A stretch of 64,000 nt of DNA from Actinomycetospora soli (GTDB lineage: Bacteria; Actinomycetota; Actinomycetes; Mycobacteriales; Pseudonocardiaceae). The position numbers and the translations under genes were made by a program. The notes below the pieces were generated by a model, which was given only the letters and a program-made list of their open reading frames with translations, searched no databases and was not told where the DNA came from. The stretch is from contig NZ_JAJNDA010000023.1 in NCBI RefSeq assembly GCF_021026295.1, forward strand, positions 1 to 64,000, read 5' to 3'. Every line of letters starts with the position of its first letter. The stretch's first letter is position 1. Of this stretch, positions 1 through 8,763 are shown piece after piece.

Positions 1-1
1 C

Positions 2-124
2 GGCTCGAGGACCCTGCGCGGGCGCACCACCGAGACCACCATCCACGCCCCCACCCGCCTGGCCGGACGCGCCACCCAGCCGTCCTCCAACGGCGACCCC
101 ACACCCGCACACGAACCCGCCTGA
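2..124 (+). CDS. C-terminal end of an unrecognised protein (5' cut by window)
   Basis: An open frame from the first bases ends at a TGA at 122-124 and gives 40 residues rich in Thr, Arg and Pro, with no recognisable motif. GC-rich codon use and the clean stop before a spacer of about 590 bp suggest the true tail of a gene starting upstream of the window. It could be a transposase or other accessory protein, but nothing visible decides this. Confidence 0.4.
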   Translation, partial: GSRTLRGRTTETTIHAPTRLAGRATQPSSNGDPTPAHEPA

Positions 125-233
125 CCCCAGGCGCCGGCCAGGTCGGCGGGCGCACACGCCCCGAGGTGCACACCAGGCAGCCTCCACCGCCCTCGGGCAT
201 GCCTGAGGTGCCACTCGAGGAGACGCCGGCAGC

Positions 234-604
234 CAAGATCCTGTTCCGCCGCGCATAGTGTTCGCTCAGCGACCACATCGCGCGGCCCGGCAAGATCTTG
301 ACCCTGAGACCGACGGGCGCACCCGCCGTCCGGAAGCCCTCCGCCGCGAGGCAGGCTCCGCCGCCGACGGACCCACCGGCACCCAAGATCCTGTTCCGCC
401 CGCATAGTGATCGCCCAGCGACCACATCGCGCGGCCCGACAAGATCTTGACCTCCGGGACCGCCGGGCGCACCCGCCGTCGGGAAGCCCTCCACCCCGAG
501 GTGCACACCAAGCACGTCCCGCGAACGGGTCGGCACCCAAGATCCTGTTCCGCCGCGCATAGTGATCGCCCAGCGACCACATCGCGCGGCCCAACAGGAT
601 CTTG
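234..604. repeat. Tandem array of three ~67-bp long imperfect palindromes
   Basis: Copies lie at 234-300, 384-449 and 538-604 (starts 150 and 154 bp apart). Each begins CAAGATCCTGTT. Copy 3 ends with the exact reverse complement AACAGGATCTTG; copies 1 and 2 end CAAGATCTTG. Inside are a second pair, GCCGCGC/GCGCGGC, and a near pair, GTGATCGC/GCGACCAC, around a CCA tip, so one strand folds into a single long hairpin. The spacers are also related: each of the first two carries an ACCCGCCGTC...GGAAGCCCTCC segment, and GAGGTGCACACCA recurs at 166 and 499. The whole stretch 125-716 holds no credible gene; it may act as a REP-like element, terminator array or recombination site. Confidence 0.8.
471..485 (-). 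repeat. Dispersed 15-mer TTCCCGACGGCGGGT, copy 1
   Basis: Exact copy on the minus strand, lying in the spacer between palindromes 2 and 3 of the upstream array. A variant with one change sits at the same place in the preceding spacer (321-335). Confidence 0.7.
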
Positions 605-716
605 CTCCCGCGCCCACCCACCCGTCCCGAGCGAAGGGGCCCCTCGCTCAATAGATTCGCCGGTGGGCGCCCCTCGCCAGGGCACCGGACCACATCTGCC
701 GTCGCGAAGGAGCGCC

Positions 717-1604
717 ATGACCCAGCTGCCGGAGCCGTTCACCTACCGACGTGTGGACGCCGACGGGGTCGCGATCAACGTGGCGGTCGGCGGCTCCGGC
801 AGCCCGGTGCTGCTGCTGCACGGCTACCCGCAGACGCACCTGATGTGGCGGGACGTGGCGCCGGAGCTCGCCCGGGAGCACACCGTGGTGGTGCCCGACC
901 TGCGCGGCTACGGCGCGTCGGACAAGCCCACGCCCGACGCCGAGGCCCGCACCTACGGCAAGCGCGCCATGGCGGCCGACCAGGTCGCGGTGATGCGGGA
1001 GCTCGGGTTCGACCGGTTCGACCTGGTGGGCCACGACCGCGGCGCCCGGGTGTCGCACCGGCTCACCCTCGACCACCCGCAGGCCGTCGAGCGCCTGGCG
1101 GTGCTCGACATCGTGCCCACCCGGCACGTCTACGCGAACGTCGACCGCGCGCTGGCGTTCGGCTACTTCCACTGGTTCTTCCTGGCCACCGGCGGCGACG
1201 TCCCCGAGACCCTCCTGCGCGGCGCCCCCGAGTTCTGGATCCGCACGATGGTCGAGCGGCTGCTGGCGCCCGGCGTCACGATCGCGCCGGAGGTCATGGA
1301 CCACTACATCGCCGCCTTCTCCGACCCGGCCACCATCGCCGCGACCACCGCCGACTACAAGGCGGGCGCCGGGATCGACCTCACCGACGACGAGGAGACC
1401 TGGAACGCCGGGCACCGCGTCACGTGCCCCACGCTCGTGCTGTGGGGCGAGCACGGCTTCGTCGGGAAGAACTACGACCCGCTCGCCGTGTGGCGCGAGT
1501 ACGCCACCGACGTGAGCGGTCGGGCGATGCCCAGCGGCCACTTCATCCCCGAGGAGGCCCCGGCCGAGACGCTGGCGGAGCTGCGGAGCTGGCTGGCCGG
1601 GTGA
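717..1604 (+). CDS. Alpha/beta hydrolase, haloacetate dehalogenase-like
   Basis: 295-residue single-domain alpha/beta hydrolase, probably cytoplasmic. The nucleophile elbow reads GHDRGAR, with Asp instead of Ser, as in fluoroacetate and haloalkane dehalogenases. The Arg just after the Asp and a second Arg three positions on fit the carboxylate-binding pair of fluoroacetate dehalogenase, the HW in FHWFFLA fits its halide site, and the His of SGHFIPEE is the likely general base. Other family marks are LLLHGYPQTHLMW and DLRGYGASDKP. ATG at 717 was chosen because GAAGGAG lies just upstream; a longer frame would read back into the palindrome array. It ends 7 bp from the convergent rlmB. Substrate is inferred; an epoxide hydrolase is the main alternative. 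Confidence 0.8.
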   Translation: MTQLPEPFTYRRVDADGVAINVAVGGSGSPVLLLHGYPQTHLMWRDVAPELAREHTVVVPDLRGYGASDKPTPDAEARTYGKRAMAADQVAVMRELGFDRFDLVGHDRGARVSHRLTLDHPQAVERLAVLDIVPTRHVYANVDRALAFGYFHWFFLATGGDVPETLLRGAPEFWIRTMVERLLAPGVTIAPEVMDHYIAAFSDPATIAATTADYKAGAGIDLTDDEETWNAGHRVTCPTLVLWGEHGFVGKNYDPLAVWREYATDVSGRAMPSGHFIPEEAPAETLAELRSWLAG

Positions 1605-1611
1605 CCCGGGA

Positions 1612-2673
1612 CTAGCCCACCCGCCGCCGCCGCGCCACCTCGGCCAGCGCCACGCCCGCCGCGACGGACGCGTTGAGCGACTCGACCTCGCCCGCCATCG
1701 GGATCGCGACGGTGCCGGTGCAGGTCTCGCGCACGAGCCGCGACAGGCCCTTGCCCTCCGACCCGACGACGAGCACCAGCGGCCCGCGGGCGGCGTCGGG
1801 ACCGGCGACGGCGTCGAGGTCGTCGATCGTCGCCGACACCTCACCGTCGAGCCCGACCGTCACGAACCCGTCGTCGTTCCAGGCCCCGAGCGTGCGCGAG
1901 AGGTTGGTCGCGCGCCCGATCGGCATCCGCGCCGCGGCACCCGCGGAGGTGCGCCAGGCGACGGGCGTGACCCCGACCGACCGCCGCAGCGGCAGCAGCA
2001 CCCCGTGCGCCCCGAACGCGGCCGCGGAGCGGACCACGGCGCCGAGGTTGCGGGGGTCGGTGACGCCGTCGAGCGCCACGAGCAACGGCTCGGTCCGCGC
2101 GAGGTGGGCGGCCTGTCGGGCCTCCTCGAGCAGGTCGTCGGGGTGCAGGTACTCGAACGCGGGCACCGAGAGCGCGAGCCCCTGGTGCACCGAGCCGTCG
2201 GCCAGCCGCTCGACGTCCGCGCGCGGCACCTCGAGCACGTTGATCCCGCGGTCGCCCGCCGTGCGCAGGGCCTCGCGGACGCGGTCGTCGATGTCGATGC
2301 CCTGCGCCACGTGCAGTGCGGTCGCCGGGATGCCCGCGCGCAGACTCTCGACCACCGGGTTGCGCCCGACCACCACCTGCGGGCCGTCCGGGGCCTCCCG
2401 TTCCCGACGACGGGTGGGGCCGGCCTGGGAGGTCGTCCCGCGGGGGCCGCTCGTGCGCGGCGCCGAGCCGGTCGGTCGCCGCGCGGCGCCCTGACCGGAC
2501 TTCCCGGTCTTGCCGCCGCCCTCGTAGGCCTTGTGGTTGGGACGGTTCTCGGCCTTCGGGGTCGGGCCCTTGCCCTCGAGCCCCTTGGCGCGGTTGCCGC
2601 CGGAGCCCTTCGTGGGGCCCTTCTTCGAGCCGGGGTTGCGCCGCGCACCGGGGCGGCGCGAGTTTCCTGCCAT
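1612..2673 (-). CDS. rlmB: 23S rRNA 2'-O-methyltransferase, RlmB/SpoU family
   Basis: 353-residue SpoU-class (SPOUT) methyltransferase, expected to methylate the ribose of a 23S rRNA guanosine (G2251 in E. coli) with S-adenosylmethionine. The first ~90 residues are a basic, low-complexity Gly/Lys/Pro/Arg linker usual in actinobacterial members. A substrate-binding domain follows (~95-170), then the knot domain with [30 protein letters not shown] and the Leu-Asn-Ala-Ser-Val motif near the C-terminus. It is the last gene of the carD-ispD-ispF-cysS operon, 2 bp after cysS. A copy of the dispersed 15-mer lies in the linker-coding part. The exact target base is inferred from the family. Confidence 0.9.
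   Translation of the reverse strand: MAGNSRRPGARRNPGSKKGPTKGSGGNRAKGLEGKGPTPKAENRPNHKAYEGGGKTGKSGQGAARRPTGSAPRTSGPRGTTSQAGPTRRREREAPDGPQVVVGRNPVVESLRAGIPATALHVAQGIDIDDRVREALRTAGDRGINVLEVPRADVERLADGSVHQGLALSVPAFEYLHPDDLLEEARQAAHLARTEPLLVALDGVTDPRNLGAVVRSAAAFGAHGVLLPLRRSVGVTPVAWRTSAGAAARMPIGRATNLSRTLGAWNDDGFVTVGLDGEVSATIDDLDAVAGPDAARGPLVLVVGSEGKGLSRLVRETCTGTVAIPMAGEVESLNASVAAGVALAEVARRRRVG
2401..2415 (+). repeat. Dispersed 15-mer TTCCCGACGACGGGT, copy 2
   Basis: Exact copy inside the linker-coding part of rlmB, on the opposite strand to the gene; it adds Pro-Thr-Arg-Arg-Arg-Glu to the disordered N-terminal region. It is followed by GGGG, as are the copies at 37391 and 45309. Confidence 0.75.
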
Positions 2674-2675
2674 CG

Positions 2676-4091
2676 CTACTGCTCGTCGTCCTTCAGGGTC
2701 CAGACCGGTCCGTCGGGGGTGTCCTCGATCCCGACGCCGGCGGCGGTCAATTGGTCACGGATCGCGTCGGCGCGCGCGAAGTCGCGGTCCTTGCGGGCCG
2801 CGGTGCGCTGCGCGAGGAGGTCCTCGACGAGCGCGCCGAGCGCGGACCGGGCGGTGGTCCCCCCGGCCGCGTCCGCACCGGCCCAGTGCGGGTCGAGCGG
2901 GTCGAGGCCGAGCACGCCGGTCATCTCACGCACCGCCGTCGCGGCGGCGCGGGCCCCCGCGTGGTCGCCGTCGGCGAGGGCCGTGTTGCCCGCCCGCACC
3001 TGCTCGTGGACGGCGGCGAGCGCGGAGGGGGTGCCGAGGTCGTCGTCCATCGCCGCGGCGAACGCGCTGATGTCCGCCCCGCTCGCCGGCACCGGGCCGA
3101 CGCGCTCGGCGACGCGCGCCACGAACGTCTCGATCCGCCGGTAGGCCGACGCCGCCTCGGCGAGCGCGGCCTCCGAGTACTCGACGGTCGAGCGGTAGTG
3201 CGGCGCCACCAGGTAGTAGCGCAGCTCGACCGCGCGGACCCGCTCGAGCACCGCGGGGATCGTCAGGGTGTTGCCGAGCGACTTCGACATCTTCGCCCCG
3301 GCCATCGTCACCCAGGCGTTGTGCAGCCAGAAGTTCGCGAAGCCGTCGCCCGCGGCGTTCGACTGGGCCCGCTCGTTCTCGTGGTGCGGGAACACCAGGT
3401 CCAGCCCGCCGCCGTGGATGTCGAACGACGGCCCGAGGTAGTGGGTCGCCATGGCCGAGCACTCCAGGTGCCAGCCCGGGCGGCCGCGGCCCCACGGCGT
3501 CGGCCACGAGGGCTCGCCGGGCTTGGCGGCCTTCCAGAGCGTGAAGTCGCGCGGGTCGTGCTTGCCGCGCGAGGCCTGCTCGCCCTGCTCCATCTCGTCG
3601 GGCTTCTGCCCCGACAGCGACCCGTAGGTCGGCCAGGTCCCGACGGCGAAATACACGTCGCCCGAGCCGTTGTCGCACGGGTAGGCGTGCCCCGCGTCGA
3701 TGAGCCGGGAGATCAGCTCGATCATCTCGGTCACGTGCCCGGTGGCGCGCGGCTCGACCGACGGCGGCAGGCAGCCCAGCGCGTCGAAGGCGGACGTGAA
3801 CGCCCGCTCGTGCGTGGCCGCCCACTCCCACCAGGGACGACCCGCCTCGGCCGCCTTCGTGAGGATCTTGTCGTCGATGTCGGTGACGTTGCGCACGAGG
3901 CTGACGTCGAGCCCCTGGTGCATGAGCCACCGGCGCAGGACGTCGAAGTTCACACTGGACCGGACGTGCCCGACGTGCGGTACTCCCTGCACGGTCGCCC
4001 CACACACGTACATCGACGCCCGGCCCTCGTGCTGCGGGTGGAACTCCCGCAGCGCGCGTCTAGCGGTGTCGTACAGGTGCAGGCTCACCAC
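2676..4091 (-). CDS. cysS: Cysteinyl-tRNA synthetase
   Basis: 471-residue class I aminoacyl-tRNA synthetase that charges tRNA-Cys using ATP. Visible marks are the zinc-ligand Cys30 in YVCGATVQG, the HIGH signature as HVGH (39-42), [27 protein letters not shown] and the KMSKSLGN loop; an anticodon-binding DALR-type end follows. Full length and operon position fit CysS rather than its mycothiol paralogue MshC, which is shorter. The start is GTG at 4091, with a second in-frame GTG directly after. It follows the EspG-like gene by 7 bp and precedes rlmB by 2 bp. Confidence 0.95.
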   Translation of the reverse strand: MVSLHLYDTARRALREFHPQHEGRASMYVCGATVQGVPHVGHVRSSVNFDVLRRWLMHQGLDVSLVRNVTDIDDKILTKAAEAGRPWWEWAATHERAFTSAFDALGCLPPSVEPRATGHVTEMIELISRLIDAGHAYPCDNGSGDVYFAVGTWPTYGSLSGQKPDEMEQGEQASRGKHDPRDFTLWKAAKPGEPSWPTPWGRGRPGWHLECSAMATHYLGPSFDIHGGGLDLVFPHHENERAQSNAAGDGFANFWLHNAWVTMAGAKMSKSLGNTLTIPAVLERVRAVELRYYLVAPHYRSTVEYSEAALAEAASAYRRIETFVARVAERVGPVPASGADISAFAAAMDDDLGTPSALAAVHEQVRAGNTALADGDHAGARAAATAVREMTGVLGLDPLDPHWAGADAAGGTTARSALGALVEDLLAQRTAARKDRDFARADAIRDQLTAAGVGIEDTPDGPVWTLKDDEQ

Positions 4092-4098
4092 GCGGATC

Positions 4099-4875
4099 CT
4101 ACGGACCGCAGGTCACGGCCCGTGCGGGCCCCTGCGCCGGATCGGCCCACAGGGCCAGCTCGCGGGCGATCGCGACCCGGTCCGCCGGGCGGACCCGCAC
4201 CTCGTCGCCGTCCCGCTCGACGATCGTCCGCCCCTCGGCCGCGTCGACGACGGTGACCGGCCCGACCCGCCGTCGGCCCACGTGCGCCCCCACCTGCAGC
4301 CGCCGCCGCGGCGGGGACGCCCGCAGGGCCGCGATCCTCGTCCCGACGGCGGGCGGGAGCCGGTGGGTGGGTGCGCCGCCGAAGAGCACGGCGGCGGGCA
4401 CGGTCAGCGCGCTGCCCCGGGGTCGTTCCTCCGGCGCCCGGGTGAGGACGAGGCGGGCGAGGGCCTCCACGAGTCCGGTCGCGTCGTCGGCCGGTGGGCG
4501 GGAGGTGAGGTCGACGGTCCACGCCTGGTCGGACGAGGTCTCGACCAGGACCGTCAGTTCGCCCGCCACGGCCGCGAACCAACCCCGCGGGTCGGGGTCC
4601 CAGCACCGGAGGTCGACGGCGACCTTTGGACGGTCGAGGACCCGCATCGCCTCAGCGAGGTCGGCGACCGGCACGGGCGCGTCGTCGGAACCCGTGCGCG
4701 CCAGGCCGCGTCCGCGCAGTCCGCAGAGCGCGGCGTGGTCGGCGGCGTCGCGTGCGGAGAGGGTGGCGCCGTGGTCGGGCACGTCGAGCAGCGGCGGGCG
4801 GTCGCCCAGGCGGAGGTGGCGCCACACCGCGACGACCGCGTCGCGCTCCAGGTGGAGCCGGCGGGCCGGCATCAT
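4099..4875 (-). CDS. EspG-like ESX secretion-associated protein
   Basis: 258 residues without signal peptide or membrane segment, so cytoplasmic. EspG proteins are chaperones that bind PPE proteins and keep them soluble until export by an ESX (type VII) system. The assignment rests on size, the N-terminal pattern of an alternating hydrophobic strand followed by a Leu-Pro-Pro-rich stretch, and the ATGA overlap with the preceding PPE-like gene (4872-4875), which implies coupled translation. No ESX core gene (EccB-E, MycP, EsxA/B) is in the window. Sequence divergence is large, so this is probable, not certain. A near copy of the dispersed repeat (4341-4353) lies within it. Confidence 0.6.
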   Translation of the reverse strand: MMPARRLHLERDAVVAVWRHLRLGDRPPLLDVPDHGATLSARDAADHAALCGLRGRGLARTGSDDAPVPVADLAEAMRVLDRPKVAVDLRCWDPDPRGWFAAVAGELTVLVETSSDQAWTVDLTSRPPADDATGLVEALARLVLTRAPEERPRGSALTVPAAVLFGGAPTHRLPPAVGTRIAALRASPPRRRLQVGAHVGRRRVGPVTVVDAAEGRTIVERDGDEVRVRPADRVAIARELALWADPAQGPARAVTCGP

Positions 4876-6197
4876 CCGCCGATCACCGGCGGGGCGACGC
4901 GCGGCAGTTCGCCTGCCAGAGCGTCGGGATCGTCCTCGACCAGGTAGGGCGCCCGGGACAGCCGCTGCTCGGACGCGCCCGGTGCCCCGACCCCGCCGAT
5001 CGGCGCGAACGGGACGCCCGAGGTGGAGCTCGCCGCGGTGGGTCGGGGGCCGAGGGCCGGTTCGAGGACCGACGCGGTGCGGACCGGCTCGACCGGTGCC
5101 CGGCCGAGGGGCGGCTCCAGCAGCCCGGGACGTGGGGCGGAGGTGGGGCCCGGTCCGGTGCCGGTGGGTCCGGGCGAACCGGTGCCGATGGCACCGGTTC
5201 CCGCGCCGGTCGGACCGAAGCCGGTGGAGGCGGTGCCACTCGGCCCGGTCGAACCGGTGCCGACGGAACCGGTGCCGGTGGTCCCGGTTCCGGCGCCGGT
5301 CGGACCGGTGCTGACAGAACCGGATCCGGCGCCACCCGCGTTCGACCCGCGACCGGGGGAGGCGGAGCCACCGGGTCCGGTGGAACCGGATCCGCCGGCA
5401 CCGGTTCCGGCACCGATCGGCCCGGGAGCCGGGGGCGTCGTCGGGAGGCCGGACCGGGGGATCCCCGGACCGGCCGACGCTCCCGCACCCGAGGCTGGTG
5501 GCCCGCCCGGCGAGCGCGGTGGTGTCGACGTCCCTGCGGTGGCCCCGCCGGTCGTGGGGCCCGGTGGTCCGCCCGAGCCGGGAGCGGGCACGGCACCCGC
5601 CGGGCCGGGAACCGCCGCTCCCCCGCCGCCGGTCCCCGGAGCCGGTCCGCCTCCACCCGTGGTGACCAGGTCGATCCGGGGCGCCCCCGGCTGCGAGGGC
5701 GAGGAGAACTGCGGCAGCCCGGACGCCCGGAGCGAGCTGAACTCCTGGTAGCGACCCATCGCGGCGCGGGCCCGTCGTTCGGCGTCGAGCGAGGCGTGCT
5801 CCGCGGAGTCGACGTCGAGCGCGGCCAGCGCACCGACGCCCTCCCAGGTCTGCAGCGTCACCGGCGGTCGCGGCACGGGCGGCCCGACGGCCCCGCGCGT
5901 CGCGGTGAGCGCGCGGTTCTGCTCGTGGGAGGCGGACCCGACGGCGTCGCTGAAGGTCCGCACCTCGGTCGCCCACGGCCCCATCGGTCCGACCGCCGCA
6001 CCGGCCGCCTGCGCCGCCGGCCCCGTCCGCGTGGCCGCGATCCCCGACGTCGCCCGCTCCACCGAGCCCGCGACGTCCCGCAGCCGGCTCGCGAGCGAGT
6101 TCCAGGCGCCCCCGGCGTCGGTGAACCCGCCGCCACGCCCCTGCAGCTGCGCGTGGATGTCCGCGTGCGACCGCGTCTCCCAGTTCACGTCGAACAC
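4872..6197 (-). CDS. PPE-like ESX substrate with Gly/Thr/Pro-rich tail
   Basis: 441 residues. The first ~170 look helical, with Trp-Glu near the start (NWETRSHADIHAQL) and a long amphipathic helix pair like the PPE/WXG fold. From ~195 to ~390 the chain is a low-complexity Gly-Thr-Gly-Ser/Gly-Pro-Thr-Gly run; the DNA at about 5150-5420 is a degenerate tandem repeat of GGTGCCGGT-type units. No classical signal peptide is seen, as expected for type VII export. Start GTG 6197 follows a purine-rich GGGAGGCGGG. It sits 74 bp after ispF and overlaps the EspG-like gene. By context it is the partner of that chaperone; its role outside the cell is unknown. Confidence 0.6.
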   Translation of the reverse strand: MFDVNWETRSHADIHAQLQGRGGGFTDAGGAWNSLASRLRDVAGSVERATSGIAATRTGPAAQAAGAAVGPMGPWATEVRTFSDAVGSASHEQNRALTATRGAVGPPVPRPPVTLQTWEGVGALAALDVDSAEHASLDAERRARAAMGRYQEFSSLRASGLPQFSSPSQPGAPRIDLVTTGGGGPAPGTGGGGAAVPGPAGAVPAPGSGGPPGPTTGGATAGTSTPPRSPGGPPASGAGASAGPGIPRSGLPTTPPAPGPIGAGTGAGGSGSTGPGGSASPGRGSNAGGAGSGSVSTGPTGAGTGTTGTGSVGTGSTGPSGTASTGFGPTGAGTGAIGTGSPGPTGTGPGPTSAPRPGLLEPPLGRAPVEPVRTASVLEPALGPRPTAASSTSGVPFAPIGGVGAPGASEQRLSRAPYLVEDDPDALAGELPRVAPPVIGG

Positions 6198-6271
6198 GCC
6201 CGCCTCCCCTCGCCGGGATCAGGCAAGCACGCCGCTCCGGCCCGTGGGGGCGCTTCCGGGAAAGTGCCGGG

Positions 6272-6736
6272 TCAGCGCGGCAGCAGCAACGCCGTCGCGA
6301 CGGCGGCCAACCCCTCACCGCGGCCGGTCAGCCCGAGGCCGTCGGAGGTCGTGCCCGACACCGACACCGGCGCGCCGACCGCCTCGGAGAGCACCTGCTC
6401 CGCCTCCCGACGACGGGTCCCGATCTTCGGGCGGTTCCCGATGACCTGCACCGCCGCGTTGCCGACGGTCCACCCGTCGTCGTGCACGAGCCGACGCACC
6501 TCGCCGAGCAGGCGGACGCCCGGGGCGCCGGCCCATTCGGGCCGCCCCGTGCCGAAGACCGCGCCAACGTCGCCGAGGCCGGCGGCCGAGAGGAGCGCGT
6601 CACACAGCGCGTGCGCGGCCACGTCGCCGTCGGAGTGCCCGGCGCAGCCCGCTTCGCCCTCCCACAGCAGGCCCGCCACCCAGCACGGCGCGTCCGCGGA
6701 CAGCGGATGCACGTCCGTCCCGATGCCGACCCTCAC
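6272..6736 (-). CDS. ispF: 2-C-methyl-D-erythritol 2,4-cyclodiphosphate synthase
   Basis: 154-residue enzyme of the MEP isoprenoid pathway, converting CDP-methylerythritol phosphate to the cyclodiphosphate with loss of CMP. The zinc ligands are in place as Asp8, His10 (GTDVH) and His42 (GDVAAH), matching E. coli numbering. It works as a trimer. It overlaps ispD by 4 bp, as in mycobacteria. A near copy of the dispersed repeat (6405-6418) codes for Thr-Arg-Arg-Arg-Glu in a surface segment. Confidence 0.95.
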   Translation of the reverse strand: MRVGIGTDVHPLSADAPCWVAGLLWEGEAGCAGHSDGDVAAHALCDALLSAAGLGDVGAVFGTGRPEWAGAPGVRLLGEVRRLVHDDGWTVGNAAVQVIGNRPKIGTRRREAEQVLSEAVGAPVSVSGTTSDGLGLTGRGEGLAAVATALLLPR

Positions 6737-7392
6737 AGCGCCGTCACCAGGGCCTCCGCCATCGCCAGGTCCAATGGAGTCGTGATCTTGAACGCACGCG
6801 GATCCCCCGGAACGGTGACGACCTCGCCGCCGATCGCCTCGACGAGGCCCGCGTCGTCCGTCGCGCGATGGTCCCCCGCCGCGGCGTGGGCCCGGCGCAG
6901 GACGTCGACGTCGAACCCCTGTGGGGTCTGCACGGCGAGCAGGCCGGTGCGGTCGACGAGCTCGACGCGCCCGTCGTCCCCGGCCCGGCGCACCGTGTCC
7001 GCCACCGGGATCGCCGGCACCACGGCCGCGTGGCCGGCACGGACGGCCGCCACCACGGCCGCGACGACCGGCCCCGGACAGAGGCAGCGCGCCGCGTCGT
7101 GCACCAGCACGACGTCGGCACGCGGCACCTCGGCCAGACCGAGCGCGACCGACGCGACACGGTCGTGCCCACCGGGCACGACCCGACCCGCCGTCGGGAC
7201 CGCCTTCGCCATCTCCTCGAGATGCTGCGGCGGAGCGACGACGATCACCTCGTCGACGACCCCCGAACCGAGCAGGCCGTCGACCGCGCGTGTGACCATC
7301 GCGACCCCGGCGACCTCGACGAGGGCCTTGGGCCGCCCGGCTCCGAGGCGTTCCCCGGAGCCGGCCGCCGGGACGACGGCCGCGACCACCAC
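6733..7392 (-). CDS. ispD: 2-C-methyl-D-erythritol 4-phosphate cytidylyltransferase
   Basis: 219 residues. It transfers CMP from CTP to methylerythritol phosphate, the step two before IspF. The nucleotide-binding loop [10 protein letters not shown] and the following Lys are at the N-terminus, and [12 protein letters not shown] carries the conserved Asp-Ala-Ala-Arg. Start GTG at 7392 lies 1 bp after the carD stop, so translation is likely coupled. A near copy of the dispersed repeat (7186-7199) falls within it. Confidence 0.95.
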   Translation of the reverse strand: MVVAAVVPAAGSGERLGAGRPKALVEVAGVAMVTRAVDGLLGSGVVDEVIVVAPPQHLEEMAKAVPTAGRVVPGGHDRVASVALGLAEVPRADVVLVHDAARCLCPGPVVAAVVAAVRAGHAAVVPAIPVADTVRRAGDDGRVELVDRTGLLAVQTPQGFDVDVLRRAHAAAGDHRATDDAGLVEAIGGEVVTVPGDPRAFKITTPLDLAMAEALVTAL

Positions 7393-7393
7393 G

Positions 7394-7876
7394 TCAGGAG
7401 GCGAGTACCTGGTCCAGCAGGGACTCGGCGGCCACCTCGTCGGTGCCCTCGGCGAGCGCCAGCTCGCTCACGAGGATCTGCCGCGCCTTGGCGAGCATGC
7501 GCTTCTCGCCGGCGGACAGGCCGCGGTCCTTCTCACGGCGCCACAGGTCGCGGACGACCTCGGCCACCTTGTTGACGTCACCCGACGCGAGCTTCTCGAG
7601 GTTCGCCTTGTACCGGCGCGACCAGTTGGTCGGCTCCTCGGTGTGCGGGGCCCGCAACACCTCGAACACCCGGTCCAGACCCTCCTGCCCGACGACGTCC
7701 CGGACACCGACGATCTCGGCGTTGTCCGCGGGGACCCGGACCGTGAGGTCGCCCTGGGCAACCTTGAGGACGAGGTACTTCTTCTCCTCGCCCTTGATCG
7801 TCCGGGTCTCGATCGCCTCGATGAGAGCGGCACCGTGGTGCGGGTAGACGACGGTCTCGCCGACCTTGAAAACCAT
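7394..7876 (-). CDS. carD: CarD family transcriptional regulator
   Basis: 160-residue global RNA-polymerase-binding factor that stabilises open complexes, notably at rRNA promoters in mycobacteria. The N-terminal Tudor-like RNAP-interaction domain begins [15 protein letters not shown]. The C-terminal helical DNA-binding part contains Trp85 in [15 protein letters not shown], the residue known to wedge into the promoter bubble. It opens the minus-strand operon that runs through ispD and ispF to rlmB. A TAACCT -10-like hexamer at 7904-7909 (minus strand) is a possible promoter, without a clear -35. Confidence 0.95.
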   Translation of the reverse strand: MVFKVGETVVYPHHGAALIEAIETRTIKGEEKKYLVLKVAQGDLTVRVPADNAEIVGVRDVVGQEGLDRVFEVLRAPHTEEPTNWSRRYKANLEKLASGDVNKVAEVVRDLWRREKDRGLSAGEKRMLAKARQILVSELALAEGTDEVAAESLLDQVLAS

Positions 7877-8138
7877 GTGTCCTCTAGCCCCTTTCGCTGC
7901 CTCCAGGTTAACACGACCGCGACGTGCCGTCGGAGGGGGATTGCGCCGTCTTCGCAGGTCAGGGGGTTGACAAGAGGCGCGGCAGCGTGCTTCCCGAGGT
8001 CGGGAGGGTCATCGGGGGGCGTGACGGGGCCCGTCGGGCGCGCCCACGGACCCGCCCGGGGGCTAGGGTGCACCCGAATCCGACCGGACGCCCGTGCGCG
8101 GGTGCAGCCGGAGAGTCCACCGAGGAGGACCACGCGCC

Positions 8139-8687
8139 ATGACCCGCCGACCGACGGGACGTCCGCGGACCGCGCTGCTCGCCGCCACGCTCCTGGGTGC
8201 GGCCGCGCTCGTCCTCTCGGGCTGCAGCGCCGGCGCCGTGACCCAGACCGACACGACGATCTCGTCGGTGGTCGGCACCGAGGGCTCCGTCGGCCAGGTC
8301 CTGCTGCGCAACATCACGCTCGACCCGGGCGCCACCCCCGTCGTCCCGGCCGGGTCGTCGGTCGTGCTGCGCGGCACGATCATCAACCAGGCGCTGCAGG
8401 ACGACCAGCTCCTCTCGGTGACCACCCCGTACTCGGGTCCGGCGCGCGCCGAGGGCTTCACGACGATCCTCGCGAACTCGACGACCACGCTGGTCGGCGC
8501 GGAGCCGGGCCCCGTCGGCCCGCCCTCCCCGACGAACCCGACCGCCTCCGCGCGGATCACGCTGCCCGGGGTGGCCCAGGTGCTGCACGAGGGCCCGACC
8601 TACCCGGTCACCTTCACCTTCGCCCGCGCCGGGACGATCACGCTGCCGGTGTTCGTCAACACCACCATCCCGGTCCCCGCGAGCTGA
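8139..8687 (+). CDS. LpqE-like lipoprotein
   Basis: 182 residues with a basic start, a hydrophobic stretch and lipobox LSGC, with the lipid-carrying Cys at 29, so exported and membrane-anchored. The remainder is a beta-rich domain (TDTTISSVVG, LLRNITLDPG, PVFVNTTIPVP) typical of the actinobacterial lipoprotein next to radA (LpqE in M. tuberculosis, from memory). ATG 8139 has GAGGAGG about 10 bp upstream. Its biochemical role is unknown; some relatives carry copper-chaperone-like folds, but no Met/His metal motif is obvious here. Confidence 0.8.
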   Translation: MTRRPTGRPRTALLAATLLGAAALVLSGCSAGAVTQTDTTISSVVGTEGSVGQVLLRNITLDPGATPVVPAGSSVVLRGTIINQALQDDQLLSVTTPYSGPARAEGFTTILANSTTTLVGAEPGPVGPPSPTNPTASARITLPGVAQVLHEGPTYPVTFTFARAGTITLPVFVNTTIPVPAS

Positions 8688-8699
8688 TCCCCGTCCCGC

Positions 8700-8723
8700 C
8701 GCCGGGCCGTCCCCGGCCCGGCG
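8700..8723 (+). terminator. Hairpin terminator after the lipoprotein gene
   Basis: A perfect 10-bp stem, CGCCGGGCCG/CGGCCCGGCG, around TCCC, 12 bp after the stop and before the radA promoter. No T-run follows, as is common in actinobacteria. Confidence 0.6.
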
Positions 8724-8732
8724 CGGACGTGA

Positions 8733-8755
8733 CTGTCGGGGGGTCGCCCTACCCT
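8733..8755 (+). promoter_or_regulatory. RecA-NDp/PafBC-type promoter of radA
   Basis: CTGTCGGGG (8733-8741), exactly 8 bases, then TACCCT (8750-8755), followed about 9 bp later by the radA GTG. The mycobacterial DNA-damage promoter consensus is TTGTCRGTG-N8-TANNNT; here 7 of the 9 box positions, the spacing and the -10 agree. It implies damage-inducible, LexA-independent expression. Confidence 0.6.
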
Positions 8756-8763
8756 CCGGCAGC

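Noticed and set aside
234-604. Integron attC or CRISPR-like interpretation of the repeat array
   Set aside because: No GTTRRRY core sites at the arm ends and no integrase in view; units are ~67 bp with ~85-bp related spacers, three copies only, unlike CRISPR repeats.
2676-4091. MshC (mycothiol ligase) instead of CysS
   Set aside because: Full-length C-terminal domain and conserved position next to ispF/ispD/rlmB favour CysS; MshC is shorter.
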